Shown in pieces: positions 28,301-36,144 of a stretch of DNA of 64,000 nt. Origin of the DNA: CAWBFD01 sp963788115. Its GTDB lineage: Bacteria > Actinomycetota > Thermoleophilia > Solirubrobacterales > 70-9. Location of the stretch: positions 806,001-870,000 of the forward strand of contig CAWBFD010000004.1 of assembly GCA_963788115.1 (NCBI GenBank), read 5' to 3'. The translations under genes and the position numbers were made by a program. Each line of letters begins with the position of its first letter. Position 1 is the first letter of the stretch. Below the pieces are notes generated by a model that worked only from the letters and a program-made list of their open reading frames with translations, did no database searches and was not told the origin of the DNA.

Positions 28301-29464
28301 GGCGCTGACGAGCGTCGAGAGATCCGCGTGCTCGGCGCAGCGCCCGTAGAAGTCGGCGCGGATCGCGAGCACGACCACCAGCCGCTCGTCGGGGTCGGCG
28401 GCGCCCTCGGCCAGGGCGTCGAAGAACGCCTCGCGCTCGGCCTCGTCGCGACAGGCGACGAAGACCTCCTCGAACTGGTCGATCAAGAGCACCAGGCGCT
28501 CGCCGGGCTCGAGCCGGTCGAGCGCGTCGGCGATCCACGGCGCGGCGCCCTCGCCCCCCGCCTCGGGCACCGCCCGGGCAAGGGTTCTGGAGAGCTCGGC
28601 CAGCGGGCGCTCGCCGGGGCGCATCACCGCCCGCCGCCAGTCCTCCGCGCCGGGCACGACCCCGTCGGCCAGCGCCGGCAAGAGGCCGGCGCGCACCGCC
28701 GAGGACTTGCCGCTGCCCGAGGGGCCGACGACGGCGAGCAGGGTCGAGCCGACGAGGCGGGCGACGAGCTCGGCGACCAGGCGCTCGCGGCCGAAGAAGT
28801 ACTCGGCGTGGGCGGCGTCGAAGGGCGCCAGGCCGCGGAAGGGGCAGACCGCCGGCTCCGAGGGATCCGGCGGCTCCTCGACGGCGTAGAGGCGGGTGCG
28901 CTCGCTGGCCCTCTGCAGGTCGACGACGCCGCCCGCGATCGCGGCCTGCGCGGCGTGAAGTCCGGTGCGATCGTCGGCGGCGTGACCCGCCGTCGCGGCG
29001 AGGCGCTCGGCCGCCTCCGCCCGGGCCCAGCCGCCGGCGGCGCGGTGGAGGCGAAGCGGCACCCCCTCGCTCTCGGCGAGCAGCGTCCGCAGCGGGATCG
29101 CAGCGCCCTCGGCGGGGGCATAGAGCGCCGCGATCTCGGCCGCCGCATCCTCGCCCAGCGGGTCGAGCCGCAGCCGCTGGGCGGCGCCTGCCTCGAGCAG
29201 GGCGGCGAACGCCGGCGGTCCCTGCTGGTCGTGATGAAGGACGCAGACCATGAGCGCGCGGCCCTCGGGCTCGCGGGCGAGCGCGGCGGCGGCCTCGAGG
29301 ACCGCCGGCGGCGCGTCGTCGGCGTTGTCGAGCACCAGCAGCGTCGCTCGGTGGCCCGTGCCCGCCTCGGCGACGCTCGCCAGGGCGGCGTCGGCAAGCT
29401 CGCCGCCGCCGGCGTAGAGCACCGCCGCGCCCTCACGCTGGAGCTCGGACGCGAGCTCGGCCAC
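25343..29464 (-). CDS. SARP-type regulator copy 1: nSTAND NTPase-TM-WD40 part
   Basis: An open 1373-codon frame giving the C-terminal four fifths of a large regulator. Order: end of a first NTPase module (residues 1-200, DNADD Walker-B-like), the nSTAND1 module starting CPFRGLAPFDAAHAEYFFGRERL (about 207-230) with Walker A GPSGSGKSS near 250 and Walker B LVLLIDQFEEVF near 320, a single membrane helix near 640-660 (SLVGVGVLLAAAVVAGLIAI), then about a dozen WD40 blades (SPDGRLLA-type repeats) to the C-terminus, with a Cys pair in the last 30 residues. The apparent GTG start lies just after Walker A of the first NTPase, so this is not a genuine N-terminus; it continues the module at 29535-30381 across two +1 shifts (29500, 29534). 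Confidence 0.85.
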   Translation of the reverse strand: MAELASELQREGAAVLYAGGGELADAALASVAEAGTGHRATLLVLDNADDAPPAVLEAAAALAREPEGRALMVCVLHHDQQGPPAFAALLEAGAAQRLRLDPLGEDAAAEIAALYAPAEGAAIPLRTLLAESEGVPLRLHRAAGGWARAEAAERLAATAGHAADDRTGLHAAQAAIAGGVVDLQRASERTRLYAVEEPPDPSEPAVCPFRGLAPFDAAHAEYFFGRERLVAELVARLVGSTLLAVVGPSGSGKSSAVRAGLLPALADGVVPGAEDWRRAVMRPGERPLAELSRTLARAVPEAGGEGAAPWIADALDRLEPGERLVLLIDQFEEVFVACRDEAEREAFFDALAEGAADPDERLVVVLAIRADFYGRCAEHADLSTLVSANQVLVGPMRRDELRRAIELPARRAGLRVEQRLVSALVGDVAGEPGGLPLLSAALVELWQRRDGRTLRYAAYERTGGVRGAVARLAEDAYQRLSEDERRRARPMLLRLAGADEEQPEAFVRRRVALDELELDRDPDAARALSVLTEARLLTADEEAVEVAHESLLSEWPRLRGWLEADAEGRRLHQHLIGAAREWRDSERDPAELYRGARLAAALDWAAEHEPELNELEREFLDESRAASEREAERQRRAVRRLRTSLVGVGVLLAAAVVAGLIAISERQGARTAARAEAAQRLGAEALNEDALDRAVRLASAGVALDDSIATRSNLLTVLVRSPAVLGVLGGTGDAEIYAVAASPDGRLLAIGDAAGTVTIFDASSRRRLGEYQLGDGPGGGLVQTLTFSPDGRTLAVTGLEPPEPPRALVDLIDPRTQERRARIVLPPFHDSSVYTVANVAFPPGGRDLVVLQDPDRGPSALRRIDVKTGEIEGRPLRVGRATPYGLFPAADGQRVFVTSDHNDETWEVDARTLRVVRRYPVGDEVGTLSPDGSAFALGSTDGTVRTVNLRSGRVRRFAESHEAVVHRLAFTPDGRRVVSSDARGGVIVWDVADAEISEELSAHSGGVYGLAVSPDGRTLYSSANDGRAILWDLSGNRRLLRSFPVDPPFGNDGTPRGLALSPDGKTLALTHREGTVDLIDTRTLRRRASLQALDGVAAAVAFSPDGRLLAVAGEDGEVTLWHARTLAPAGELRGLRADSQALAFSPDGRLLAAAEEGGEHPRLRVWNVRRRELTAFRSETPAASLAFSPDGRLIAAATTIERGTEIRDARSARLVERLPAPGVSRSVAFSPDGSLLAVGEFEGTGRLYSTESWEPVGRPLEGHADRITYVDFSPDGRMLATASADGTVRLWDVVTQQPLGSVPVKPNTFASAALSPDGSRLFAVSTRGAGISFDTAPEAWMRHACTVTGGGLTPEQWEEIVPEHDYVSVCPSG

Positions 29465-29534
29465 CAGCCTCGTCTTGCCGATCCCGGCGGGGCCCCAGAC
29501 CGAGCGCGCAGACGACCCGGCCCGCGCGCGCCTC

Positions 29535-30381
29535 GCTCCCAGCGCTTGTGCAGCCAGCGCAGCTCGCGCTCGCGCCCGGCGAGCAGCGGCGAGCCGCCCT
29601 CGAGCTCGACCGGCAGCTCGAGGGCCGGCGCCGGCGGGTCGAGGCGTGGGTCGTGGGCGAGGACGTCGGCCTGGAGGCGTTGCAGCTCGGGCCCTGGCTC
29701 GACCCCGATCTGCTCGATCAGCGCCGAGCGTGCCTCGCGGTAGGCGTCGAGGGCCTCGGCCTGGCGCCCGTCACGGTAGAGGGCGAGCATGCGCTGCGCG
29801 TGAAAGCGCTCGCGCAGGGGCTCCTCGGCGATCAGCGCCTCGAGCCGGGCGAGGACCTCGGCGTGGCGCCCGGCGGCGAGCTCGGCGTCGATCGCCAGCT
29901 CGAGCGCCCGCAGGTGAAGCTCCTCGAGCCTGCCGATCTCGGGGGCGGCGAAGGGCTCGTCGGCGACGTCGGCGAGGGGGGCGCCGCGCCACAGCTCGAG
30001 CGCGGCGCCGGCCAGGCCGTTGGTCCCGCCCGCCGGCTCGCGAGCGGCCTCCTCGACCAATTGCTCGAAGCGCAGGGCGTCGACGGCGTCCGTGGCCAGG
30101 CGCAGCTCGTAGCCGCGCCCGCGGGTGAGGATCTCCGCCTCTGCGCGGCCCTCGCCGAAGGCCTTGCGCAGGCGCGAGACGTATCGCTGGATGTTCTTGG
30201 CGGCGCTCGCCGGGGGGTCGTCTCCCCAGAGCGCGTCGATCAGCCGATCGCCGCTGAGCGTCGTGTTCGCATTGAGCGCGAGCAACGCGACGACGCTGCG
30301 CTGCTTGCTTCCCCCCAGGGCAAGGGAGTGCCCATCGACAAGCGCCTCGACGGAGCCTAGAAGGCGTACCTCGAAAGCCAT
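29535..30381 (-). CDS. SARP-type regulator copy 1: OmpR-like wHTH and BTAD part
   Basis: ATG 30381 (GGAGCG upstream) begins AFEVRLLGSVEALVDGHSLAL, the winged-helix DNA-binding domain of SARP/AfsR regulators (SGDRLIDALWGDDPPASAAKNIQRYVSRLRK), followed from about residue 110 by the TPR-like BTAD domain (LHLRALELAIDAELAAGRHAEVL, FHAQRMLALYRDGRQAEALDAY). It then reaches LLAGRERELRWLHKRW, the linker into the first NTPase, where an extra base at 29534 diverts the frame; the natural continuation RAGRVVCALVWGPAGIGKT is visible in the neighbouring frame. Together with 25343-29464 it makes a protein of about 1,680 residues. Confidence 0.85.
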
Positions 30382-30458
30382 TCGCGCTCCGAACAAATCA
30401 CTGTAGACCCATTCGGGCCCGCGGCCAAATCGCCGCTCATGATGGTCTTCCATCGACG

Positions 30459-30493
30459 TGACGGGCGCGGAGCTTGAAGCTCCGCGCCCGTCA
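30459..30493. promoter_or_regulatory. 35-bp perfect palindrome upstream of SARP copy 1
   Basis: Arm TGACGGGCGCGGAGCTT, one central G, then the exact complement. It lies between the small repeat gene and the regulator. There is no T-run on either strand, so it may be an operator or an RNA processing hairpin rather than a simple terminator. Duplicated exactly at 50779-50813. Confidence 0.6.
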
Positions 30494-30518
30494 AGTGGCC
30501 GCCGGGAGGCGAGACGGC

Positions 30519-31004
30519 TCAGCTCGTCGGGGCCGGCGGCGGCACCGGAGTGCGCCTGCGGACCGTGAGCAGCGCCGCCCCACCGAGCGCGGCGAGACAC
30601 ATCGCGGCCCCGGCGCCGACCAGGGCGCTCACCCAGTCGAAGCCGTCGCTCGTGCCGGCCGGCGAGCCGGTGAGGTGGGTGGGCTCGACCACGCCGTCCG
30701 CTCCGAGGGTCGCGTTCGGGGTCGTGGGGTCGGCGTAGAGCGAGTCACCGGCGCCGTCGGCGGGCTGGCCCGACTCCTCGCCCAGGGTCGCGTTCGGGGT
30801 CGTGGGGTCGGCGTAGAGCGAGTAACCGGCGCCGTCGGCGGACTGACCCGACTCCTCGCCCGCGATCGCGCCGGCGTCGATCGGCGCGGCGCTCGCGGCC
30901 GCCGGGATCGCCAGCGCGCAGACTCCGAGGGCGAGCGCGAGGACGCGACGCCGCCGGGCGCTGCGCCTGCGCCGGGAGATGGTGGTGATGGTGTGAGCCT
31001 TCAT
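30519..31004 (-). CDS. Small exported repeat protein with C-terminal TM (copy 1)
   Basis: A 161-residue protein. An Arg-rich N-terminus is followed by a hydrophobic core and an AAASA-AP signal peptidase site. The mature part holds two tandem 26-residue repeats (GEESGQ...SLYADPTTPNATL), then a segment VEPTHLTGSPAG and one membrane helix (ALVGAGAAMCLAALGGAALL) with an RRR stop-transfer and a Pro-rich tail. ATG 31004 has AGGAGG upstream. It precedes the SARP gene on the same strand with 137 bases and a palindrome between, and both are duplicated together. Function unknown; it may be a surface partner of the WD40 regulator. Confidence 0.75.
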   Translation of the reverse strand: MKAHTITTISRRRRSARRRRVLALALGVCALAIPAAASAAPIDAGAIAGEESGQSADGAGYSLYADPTTPNATLGEESGQPADGAGDSLYADPTTPNATLGADGVVEPTHLTGSPAGTSDGFDWVSALVGAGAAMCLAALGGAALLTVRRRTPVPPPAPTS

Positions 31005-31169
31005 TTCGGGCCTCCTGTTGGTTGTGGCCCGGACCTGGTCCCCCGATGAGGCGAGGCTCCGGTGCCGCTTTGCACCCAGGAGGCTCCGACAGGGCGGTAT
31101 ACGCTCGGTCCACACGCGCGAGGCGATCGAGAATTCGCCCCCCGAGCCCGACCGCCAATTTGCTCCTGC

Positions 31170-31296
31170 TCTGAGCGCACGGGGACGCAACTCCGCCCTA
31201 CTGAAACCGCTTGGTCATGCGACGGAGCAGCAAGGAGGAACAGGCTCGTCCGGGCTCATGACCCGGAGGTCGCGGGTTCAAATCCCGCCACCGCGA
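31170..31296 (+). repeat. tRNA-fMet-like degenerate repeat, copy A
   Basis: Positions 31218-31296 can be folded like the tRNA at 331-404: D-stem GAGC/GCTC with a 15-base loop (normally about 9), anticodon stem CCGGG/CCCGG with CAT anticodon, and an intact T-arm identical to the real tRNA. The 5' acceptor strand matches poorly and positions 8-9 are missing, so it is probably not functional. Upstream sequence (CTGAAACCGCTTGGTCATGC) recurs at 36.4 and 45.4 kb. Confidence 0.75.
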
Positions 31297-31303
31297 TTGC
31301 CGG

Positions 31304-31331
31304 AAGCCCGCTCGGTGAGCGGGCTTCTTTT
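31304..31331 (+). terminator. Rho-independent terminator after tRNA-like repeat
   Basis: AAGCCCGCTC-GGT-GAGCGGGCTT followed by CTTTTGTTT. It is placed after copy A just as 413-440 follows the real tRNA. Confidence 0.8.
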
Positions 31332-31340
31332 GTTTCCGTC

Positions 31341-31371
31341 GCTCCCGCTCCTCGCGCGGAGCAGGAGCGAG
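31341..31371. repeat. REP-like palindrome, copy 2
   Basis: GCTCC-TCGCGC-GGAGC then AGGAGCG; same design as 12993-13020 and 34719-34745, intergenic. Confidence 0.5.
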
Positions 31372-31374
31372 GGT

Positions 31375-31917
31375 TTAGTCCGACGGTAGCCGGACGTCGA
31401 GAACGACTTCGACGGTGTCGCGCACCTTGAGCGCGCCCATCATCCCCCGGTAGGGCTTGATCCCCCACTCGCTCTGGGTCACGGGCAACGTCCCACGCAC
31501 CCGGCCGTCCGCCGCGGCGTTGAGCTCGAAGCTCGCCGGCCGCCTCGTACCCGCGAGTTCGAGTTCGCCGCGCACGATCAGTCCACCGTCACCGGGTTCG
31601 ACGGCAGTCGAGCGGAAGGCAATCGGCCGTCCCCCCAGGATCTTCTCGTCGATGGTCTTGCGGATGTCGGCACGGTCCTTGTCGGTAAGTGGCTTGACCC
31701 CGTGCAACCCCTCGCGCACCTGCAGTGAGTGAGGGTCGGCGTTGAGCTGGACAGCAGAGAGCGTGCCATCCTCGCGGACCTCAGCCGACGCCTCCCACAC
31801 CCCGACGTCGATGACCAAGTCATGGCCTGCCATCTTCGCCAAGCCCTCTCGGTAAGTGCGTACCTGCAGCGTGCCCCTGTCACCTCCGACCGTGTGCGTG
31901 CCGGTTCGCAACGCCAC
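31375..31917 (-). CDS. YceI-like domain protein
   Basis: A 180-residue lipocalin-like YceI protein, cytoplasmic (no signal peptide). THTVGGDRGTLQVRTYREGLAKMAGHDLVIDV at the start, and the late strands GRVRGTLPVTQSEWGIKPYRGMMGALKV typical of the family. It binds amphipathic or isoprenoid-like ligands in known members. GTG start at 31917 overlaps the preceding stop (TAGTG), so it is coupled to the membrane protein 31917-33239. Confidence 0.85.
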   Translation of the reverse strand: MALRTGTHTVGGDRGTLQVRTYREGLAKMAGHDLVIDVGVWEASAEVREDGTLSAVQLNADPHSLQVREGLHGVKPLTDKDRADIRKTIDEKILGGRPIAFRSTAVEPGDGGLIVRGELELAGTRRPASFELNAAADGRVRGTLPVTQSEWGIKPYRGMMGALKVRDTVEVVLDVRLPSD

Positions 31918-33239
31918 TATTCGTCACCCACGCCCTCGGCGAGGCGCTCGATTTCGTAGTGGAGAGTCAGGAACCGTTGACCGGCCAGGGAGAAGCTGTG
32001 GTCGGTCCTCAGCTCGCCTTCGGCCACGTAGACGAAGATCCGTTCCTGGAAATAGAGCAGCTTGAGAACGGTCAGGGCGTCTCTCTCGCTGTCGACGGAG
32101 CTCAGGTAGTGCCCCGTAAATGGGAGTTCGGTTTGCGACGTGAGTACGAAGTCGTGCTCGCCGTCGTTCTGGGGAAGCAGGGTAGCGGTGAAGTTGGCGC
32201 TTGGGATCGGGAAACCGACGCTCACATAGCCGCGGCGCTCGTGCCTGAAGCTCGTGTAGATGCCGACGTAGATCGGCTTGCCCGAGTCCGCGTAGGTCCG
32301 GATCCAGCCCCGGATGTCGATGGCCTCGTTGCCGTCCAGGGCGACCGTGTCGATCGTGCTGATCATTCCCCGCTGGGCCTCTTCGATGTTCGACGGGATC
32401 GCGGCCTGCCCGAGCGGCTGCGCGACCAGCAACTTGAAGATCTCGTATCCGGGCTTCATCCAGCGCCGCCACTCGGGAATGATCGACAGCTTGAAGCGGC
32501 TGGTGTGCTCGTAGAACTCGCGGATCAGCGGATGCACCCGGCCCGCGTCGAAGGTCGGCCCGTTCAAGCCGTCGAGCGAGGCGAGAATTCCGACGTCGGG
32601 CGGATTGCGGCGAAAGGTGCCGCCCCGGATCTTCGCGAGCTGCTCGACGTAATCGGCGCCGACGTAGCGCGAGCGCGCCTCGAAGGGCACGACATATCGC
32701 AGCTCCGCCGCGGGCACCTCCTCGGCCATCACGCGGACCAGAGGCCGATCACGGTAGGCGATCGCGGCGGCCACGCGGTAGACGATCGCCACTGCTGCTG
32801 CTACCAGCGCAGATTCGAGACCGGCGTCGAGAGCTTGGAACAGAACTCCCAGAGCGGCGCCGATCAAAAGCCCGAGGGCCGCCTTTCCCGGGCGTAGACC
32901 GAGCAGACCGAGGAGTGCACCGCTGATGATCGCGGTGAGCAGGAGCTTGTCGGGGCCGTAGATCAGACCCAGCAACCAGCCGAACAGCGCCATCAACAGA
33001 GCGCTGCTGAAGATGCGCTGCCAGAGCGGCTTGATCTCGCCGGCGCTCCTGCTCATCGTGGTGATCACCTCGGCAGGTGCGTACACGGCTGCACCGACCA
33101 CGGCGCCAACCCCAGCCCCGATCCCGTCGATCGCAGCGGCCAGCACGGCGCCCGACGCAGCGCCCAGGGCTATTCCCCAGACCGCCGCATCGCGGAGCTG
33201 ACCGGAAGGGCTCCGCCTGCGTCGGTCCCGATCAGCCAT
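31917..33239 (-). CDS. Membrane protein with large C-terminal soluble domain
   Basis: A 440-residue protein. Residues 1-165 hold about five or six Gly/Ala-rich hydrophobic segments (WGIALGAASGAVLAAAIDGIG, GVGAVVGAAVYAP, ALLMALFGWLLGLIYG, LLGLLGLRPGKAALGLLIGAA). From about 180 a soluble domain begins (AELRYVVPFEARSRYVGADYVEQLAKIRGG) with strand-rich segments such as YVSVGFPIPSANFTATLLPQN and FTGHYLSSVDSERDALTVLKLLYFQERIFVYV. ATG 33239. Not recognised by name. Coupled to the YceI gene by a one-base overlap; a lipid or envelope role is possible but unproven. Confidence 0.7.
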   Translation of the reverse strand: MADRDRRRRSPSGQLRDAAVWGIALGAASGAVLAAAIDGIGAGVGAVVGAAVYAPAEVITTMSRSAGEIKPLWQRIFSSALLMALFGWLLGLIYGPDKLLLTAIISGALLGLLGLRPGKAALGLLIGAALGVLFQALDAGLESALVAAAVAIVYRVAAAIAYRDRPLVRVMAEEVPAAELRYVVPFEARSRYVGADYVEQLAKIRGGTFRRNPPDVGILASLDGLNGPTFDAGRVHPLIREFYEHTSRFKLSIIPEWRRWMKPGYEIFKLLVAQPLGQAAIPSNIEEAQRGMISTIDTVALDGNEAIDIRGWIRTYADSGKPIYVGIYTSFRHERRGYVSVGFPIPSANFTATLLPQNDGEHDFVLTSQTELPFTGHYLSSVDSERDALTVLKLLYFQERIFVYVAEGELRTDHSFSLAGQRFLTLHYEIERLAEGVGDE

Positions 33240-33296
33240 GTCCGGGAGTATCGCCGCATCGTGAGCGCCGGCTGGCCATCTCATAGGATCGGCAGG

Positions 33297-33671
33297 ATGG
33301 AGCAACGGGACCTGGCCGTCACCCTGGCGCGCGGAAGGATCGCCTTCGGCGTCGTGTCCCTCCTTGCGCCGGGTCTCTTGGCAGACGCCATGCTCGGCGG
33401 TGGCCGCTCCGACGGCGGCAGACGCCTCTTCGTACGCATGATCGGCGCCCGCGACCTCGGGGTCGGCCTCGGGCTCCACATCGCCCTGGACCGCGACGCC
33501 CCCACGCGCGGCTGGCTCGAAGCGTCTGCCGTGATCGACGGCATCGACGCCGCCGCATGCCTGCTCGCCCGCCATCACCTGCGCCCAGGCGTCTTCCCCG
33601 GCACCCTCGGCCTCGCAGCTACCGGGTCACTGGTCAGCGCCTGGCTTGCACGGCAACTCGACCCGGCTTGA
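33297..33671 (+). CDS. Small membrane protein (DUF4267-like)
   Basis: A 124-residue protein with three or four hydrophobic segments: RIAFGVVSLLAPGLLADAML, MIGARDLGVGLGLHIAL, EASAVIDGIDAAACLLARH and a C-terminal LAATGSLVSAWLA. The pattern GARDLGVGLG followed by a D-x-x-D helix fits DUF4267-type proteins. ATG 33297. Divergent from the 440-residue membrane protein. Confidence 0.7.
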   Translation: MEQRDLAVTLARGRIAFGVVSLLAPGLLADAMLGGGRSDGGRRLFVRMIGARDLGVGLGLHIALDRDAPTRGWLEASAVIDGIDAAACLLARHHLRPGVFPGTLGLAATGSLVSAWLARQLDPA

Positions 33672-33675
33672 GCCG

Positions 33676-34518
33676 CTAGGGCTCGACGAACCGCTTCACG
33701 AATTGCAGCGCCGTTTCGGCGACCTCGCGCCAGCCGCTGTCAATGGTCAGCGAATGGCCGCGGTTGGGGATCTTCTTGATCTCGGTCACGCCGTTGTTGC
33801 GTTGCTGGCGCTTGAAAGAGGCGTTGGCGATTGCCCAGGGCACCGTGTGGTCCTTCTCGCCCTCGATGATCAAGAGCGGCCCCCGTTCGGGGTTCTTGGG
33901 ATCGAGCTTCGCCTCGGTGAACGGGTTCAGGTTCGCGTTCGCCTGTTGCATCAGCGCCACGCCGGGGGCGGCCACGTGGTACGTCTCGTAGAGCCGCTTC
34001 GCCTCGTCCTCGCCGAGGGCGTTCGTCCAGCCGTATTTGAACTCATCCACGCTCAGGGTGACGGCGCGGCGGCGGTTCAGCGGGTTCTTGAGCACCGGCA
34101 TCACCGACCTCAGCGCCGAGATCGGAATCGGCAGCACGCCGCGGAATGGCCCGGGAGCGATCGCCACCGTCACCGCCGACAGCCCGCGGTCGGCGATCAG
34201 TTGGGAGACCAGTCCGCCGGTCGAATGGCCCATGACCGCCGGCTTCTTGTCGAGCTTGCCGATCACCTCGGCGGTGTGGTCGGCGATCTGCCCGAGCGTC
34301 TTCTTCGCGAACACGTCCGGGTTCGCCCTCGCCTCCTGCACGGTCTCGGGATCATCGGGCCAGCCAGGCGTCAGCGCCGCGTAGCCCGCCTCCTCGAACA
34401 GCTGCGCCCAGTCTGCCCAGCTGCTGGGCAGCAGCCAGAGACCGTGGATCAAGGCGACCGGGGTCCTGCCTGAGGCTCTGGCCGCCTCGATCTGCTGCGT
34501 CTCGCGCTCGGAGATCAC
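33676..34518 (-). CDS. Alpha/beta hydrolase (paralogue 1)
   Basis: A 280-residue alpha/beta hydrolase: oxyanion-side VALIHGLWLLPSSW, nucleophile elbow GHSTGG (Ser near residue 98), acid in EGEKDHTVP, and catalytic His in NRGHSLTIDSGW. Start GTG 34518. A close paralogue (36526-37410) shares long identical blocks (HGLWLLPSSW, DHTAEVIG, AVMGHSTGGL, ANANLNP, NPERGPLL), so the pair arose by duplication. Likely an esterase or haloperoxidase-like enzyme; substrate unknown. Confidence 0.9.
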   Translation of the reverse strand: MISERETQQIEAARASGRTPVALIHGLWLLPSSWADWAQLFEEAGYAALTPGWPDDPETVQEARANPDVFAKKTLGQIADHTAEVIGKLDKKPAVMGHSTGGLVSQLIADRGLSAVTVAIAPGPFRGVLPIPISALRSVMPVLKNPLNRRRAVTLSVDEFKYGWTNALGEDEAKRLYETYHVAAPGVALMQQANANLNPFTEAKLDPKNPERGPLLIIEGEKDHTVPWAIANASFKRQQRNNGVTEIKKIPNRGHSLTIDSGWREVAETALQFVKRFVEP

Positions 34519-34718
34519 CCCATTGGGGCCGAAGCTACCAGGCGACCGCTTCGCCGCCCGGGATTCGGGGAAGGGTCGGCTGGACCCGACCGTCGGAGGA
34601 ACGCGCTGCCCGGGTCGTTCCCTCAGCCTCGGTGGTCGAGGCGAGCTCCGCGACGTCGACCGGCGATGAACCGGGTCTACGTTGGTCCGGGCGAGACCGC
34701 CGTGGTGATGCCGGGAAC

Positions 34719-34745
34719 CGCTCCTCGCGCAGAGCAGCAGCGCGG
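34719..34745. repeat. REP-like palindrome, copy 3, in a gene-free stretch
   Basis: GCTCCTCGCGCAGAGC followed by AGCAGCG, a slightly decayed copy of the element at 31347-31370. The whole 34519-34777 stretch has no recognisable gene. Confidence 0.45.
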
Positions 34746-34777
34746 ATGGCCGCTTGCCGTGCGGAGCTTTGGGCTGC

Positions 34778-35668
34778 CTATGCGACGCGCTGAGGCGCCG
34801 GGATCGACGCCCACAGCGAGCCGTCGCCTACCGGCCGGCGATCCACACGTCGCTCGCCGGTGGCGGTGATGAGCGCTGCCTCAACGGCGGCCAGATCGGG
34901 GACACCCAGATGCTCGGTCATCACAGCGGCCACCTCGGACGTCGTCAGCGAGTAGGGGAAGGCGTTCAGCACTTCGACCGGGTCCTCGGCTGGTGGCCGG
35001 CGCTCGAGCGTGGGGTCGAGGTTGGCGATGACCACGTCGTAGGCCTCGATCGGCTGAAAGCCACCAGCTTCCAGCCGTTGCCCGTCAGGCCCATCAAAGA
35101 CCAGTGACGGCGCCGTGTAGCGGAGCGCACCGTCGGTGTTCGCCGCCTTGCCCTGGAACTCGGTCGGGGATCCCGCCGCCGCTCGCGCACGAGCACGGTC
35201 GGCCTCATAGGCGGCCACGACCTCGGGATCGTCGATACGTCCTACGACGGCGCTTGCGTCCAGGCCGTCAACGCTCGCAAGCGCCGAACGCAAGGTGCCG
35301 GGATCGTCCAGGGTCCCGGTTGTCGTGAACTGCGCGAACTGCAGCGCCCGCAGCGCGGCGTGCTCCAGCGCCGGCGACATTTGTCGCGTGGCGACGATCG
35401 CGCGACAGGCAGGAGAAGTGGCGCTCAACCGCGCCTTCGGTGTGATCTGAAAGGGCATTCCGAAACGACGAAAACGGCCGTAGCCGGCCGCCGATCGCGT
35501 CGGCGTGTAACCGCGGGCGGCGTATTGACCGGCGTCTTCGGTGAGCCCGATCATCACGAGCGTCCACCGCAGCTGCTCGCCGTAGCGCCATCTCAGGGTC
35601 GTGTGCGCCGGCAAGGCCGAGTACGCCCACGGACACCCGGGGTCCGTGAAATGCGTGACGTCGATCAT
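34778..35668 (-). CDS. DsbA/FrnE-family thiol oxidoreductase-like protein
   Basis: A 296-residue thioredoxin-fold protein of the DsbA/2-hydroxychromene isomerase class: IDVTHFTDPGCPWAYSALPAHTTLRWRYG, where GCPWA stands at the CxxC position with only one Cys, so a classical disulfide oxidase reaction is unlikely and a glutathione-transferase-kappa/FrnE-like role is possible. An all-helical insert follows, and the C-terminal third has TAPSLVFDGPDG (cis-Pro region). ATG 35668 is preferred to longer readings because it starts right at the fold's first strand. Confidence 0.85.
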   Translation of the reverse strand: MIDVTHFTDPGCPWAYSALPAHTTLRWRYGEQLRWTLVMIGLTEDAGQYAARGYTPTRSAAGYGRFRRFGMPFQITPKARLSATSPACRAIVATRQMSPALEHAALRALQFAQFTTTGTLDDPGTLRSALASVDGLDASAVVGRIDDPEVVAAYEADRARARAAAGSPTEFQGKAANTDGALRYTAPSLVFDGPDGQRLEAGGFQPIEAYDVVIANLDPTLERRPPAEDPVEVLNAFPYSLTTSEVAAVMTEHLGVPDLAAVEAALITATGERRVDRRPVGDGSLWASIPAPQRVA

Positions 35669-35929
35669 CGCGTGATCGTTGCAGCTGGCCCGACCGAGAG
35701 GCAAGGAACGGCGCATGGGCCAACCGTGCCGACGCGCGACGTGATCGCTTGGGACGACGGGCAGGCGTCTCTCTGGCATGGCGGTGGCTTCCGCAAGTCG
35801 CGCGAAGCGGCGGCTAGACTCGACCCTCGGGTCGAGCATCCGTTCGACCAAAGAAGTGCCTCGCGTTTTCGCAGTCGTTGCCTCCGGCACCCTCCGCGTT
35901 CGCAGTGCACCCACATGGAGGGACCGAGA

Positions 35930-36133
35930 ATGGCCACAGGAACAGTCAAGTGGTTCAACGACGACAAGGGCTTTGGATTCATCACGCCGGATGACCCAGG
36001 CAAGGACCTGTTCGTGCACCACAGCGCGATCCAGGGCAACGGCTTCAAGTCGTTGGCCGAGGGCGCAAAGGTGAGCTACGACGCCGAGCAGGGTGCCAAG
36101 GGTCCGGCGGCCGCGAACGTCCAGGCGCTCTAA
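35930..36133 (+). CDS. Cold-shock protein (CspA family)
   Basis: A 67-residue cold-shock domain protein with RNP1 KGFGFITPDD and RNP2 LFVHHSAI motifs, the usual length. ATG 35930 with GGAGGGA upstream. Binds single-stranded nucleic acid as an RNA chaperone. The leader from about 35840 includes a perfect 8-bp hairpin (CTCGACCC/GGGTCGAG, 35819-35836). Followed after 11 bases by a tiny basic protein gene, likely co-transcribed. Confidence 0.95.
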   Translation: MATGTVKWFNDDKGFGFITPDDPGKDLFVHHSAIQGNGFKSLAEGAKVSYDAEQGAKGPAAANVQAL

Positions 36134-36144
36134 GGAGAAGAAGC

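Larger units (their letters stand above)
27459..31140. repeat. Long segmental duplication, copy 1 (partner 47780-51460)
   Basis: About 3.7 kb nearly identical to 47780-51460, offset 20,321 left of 29500 and 20,320 to its right because of one extra base here. It covers the BTAD and NTPase modules, the membrane helix, the 35-bp palindrome and the small repeat protein. Similarity fades gradually at the WD40 side and ends abruptly after GAATTCGCCC at the other end. Confidence 0.95.

Noticed and set aside
30459..30493. The 35-bp palindrome as a classical Rho-independent terminator
   Set aside because: No T-run follows on either strand.
31218..31296. Calling the tRNA-like element A a functional second tRNA-Met
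   Set aside because: The acceptor stem has two mismatches of seven, positions 8-9 are missing and the D-loop is 15 bases; the T-arm and terminator alone are not enough.
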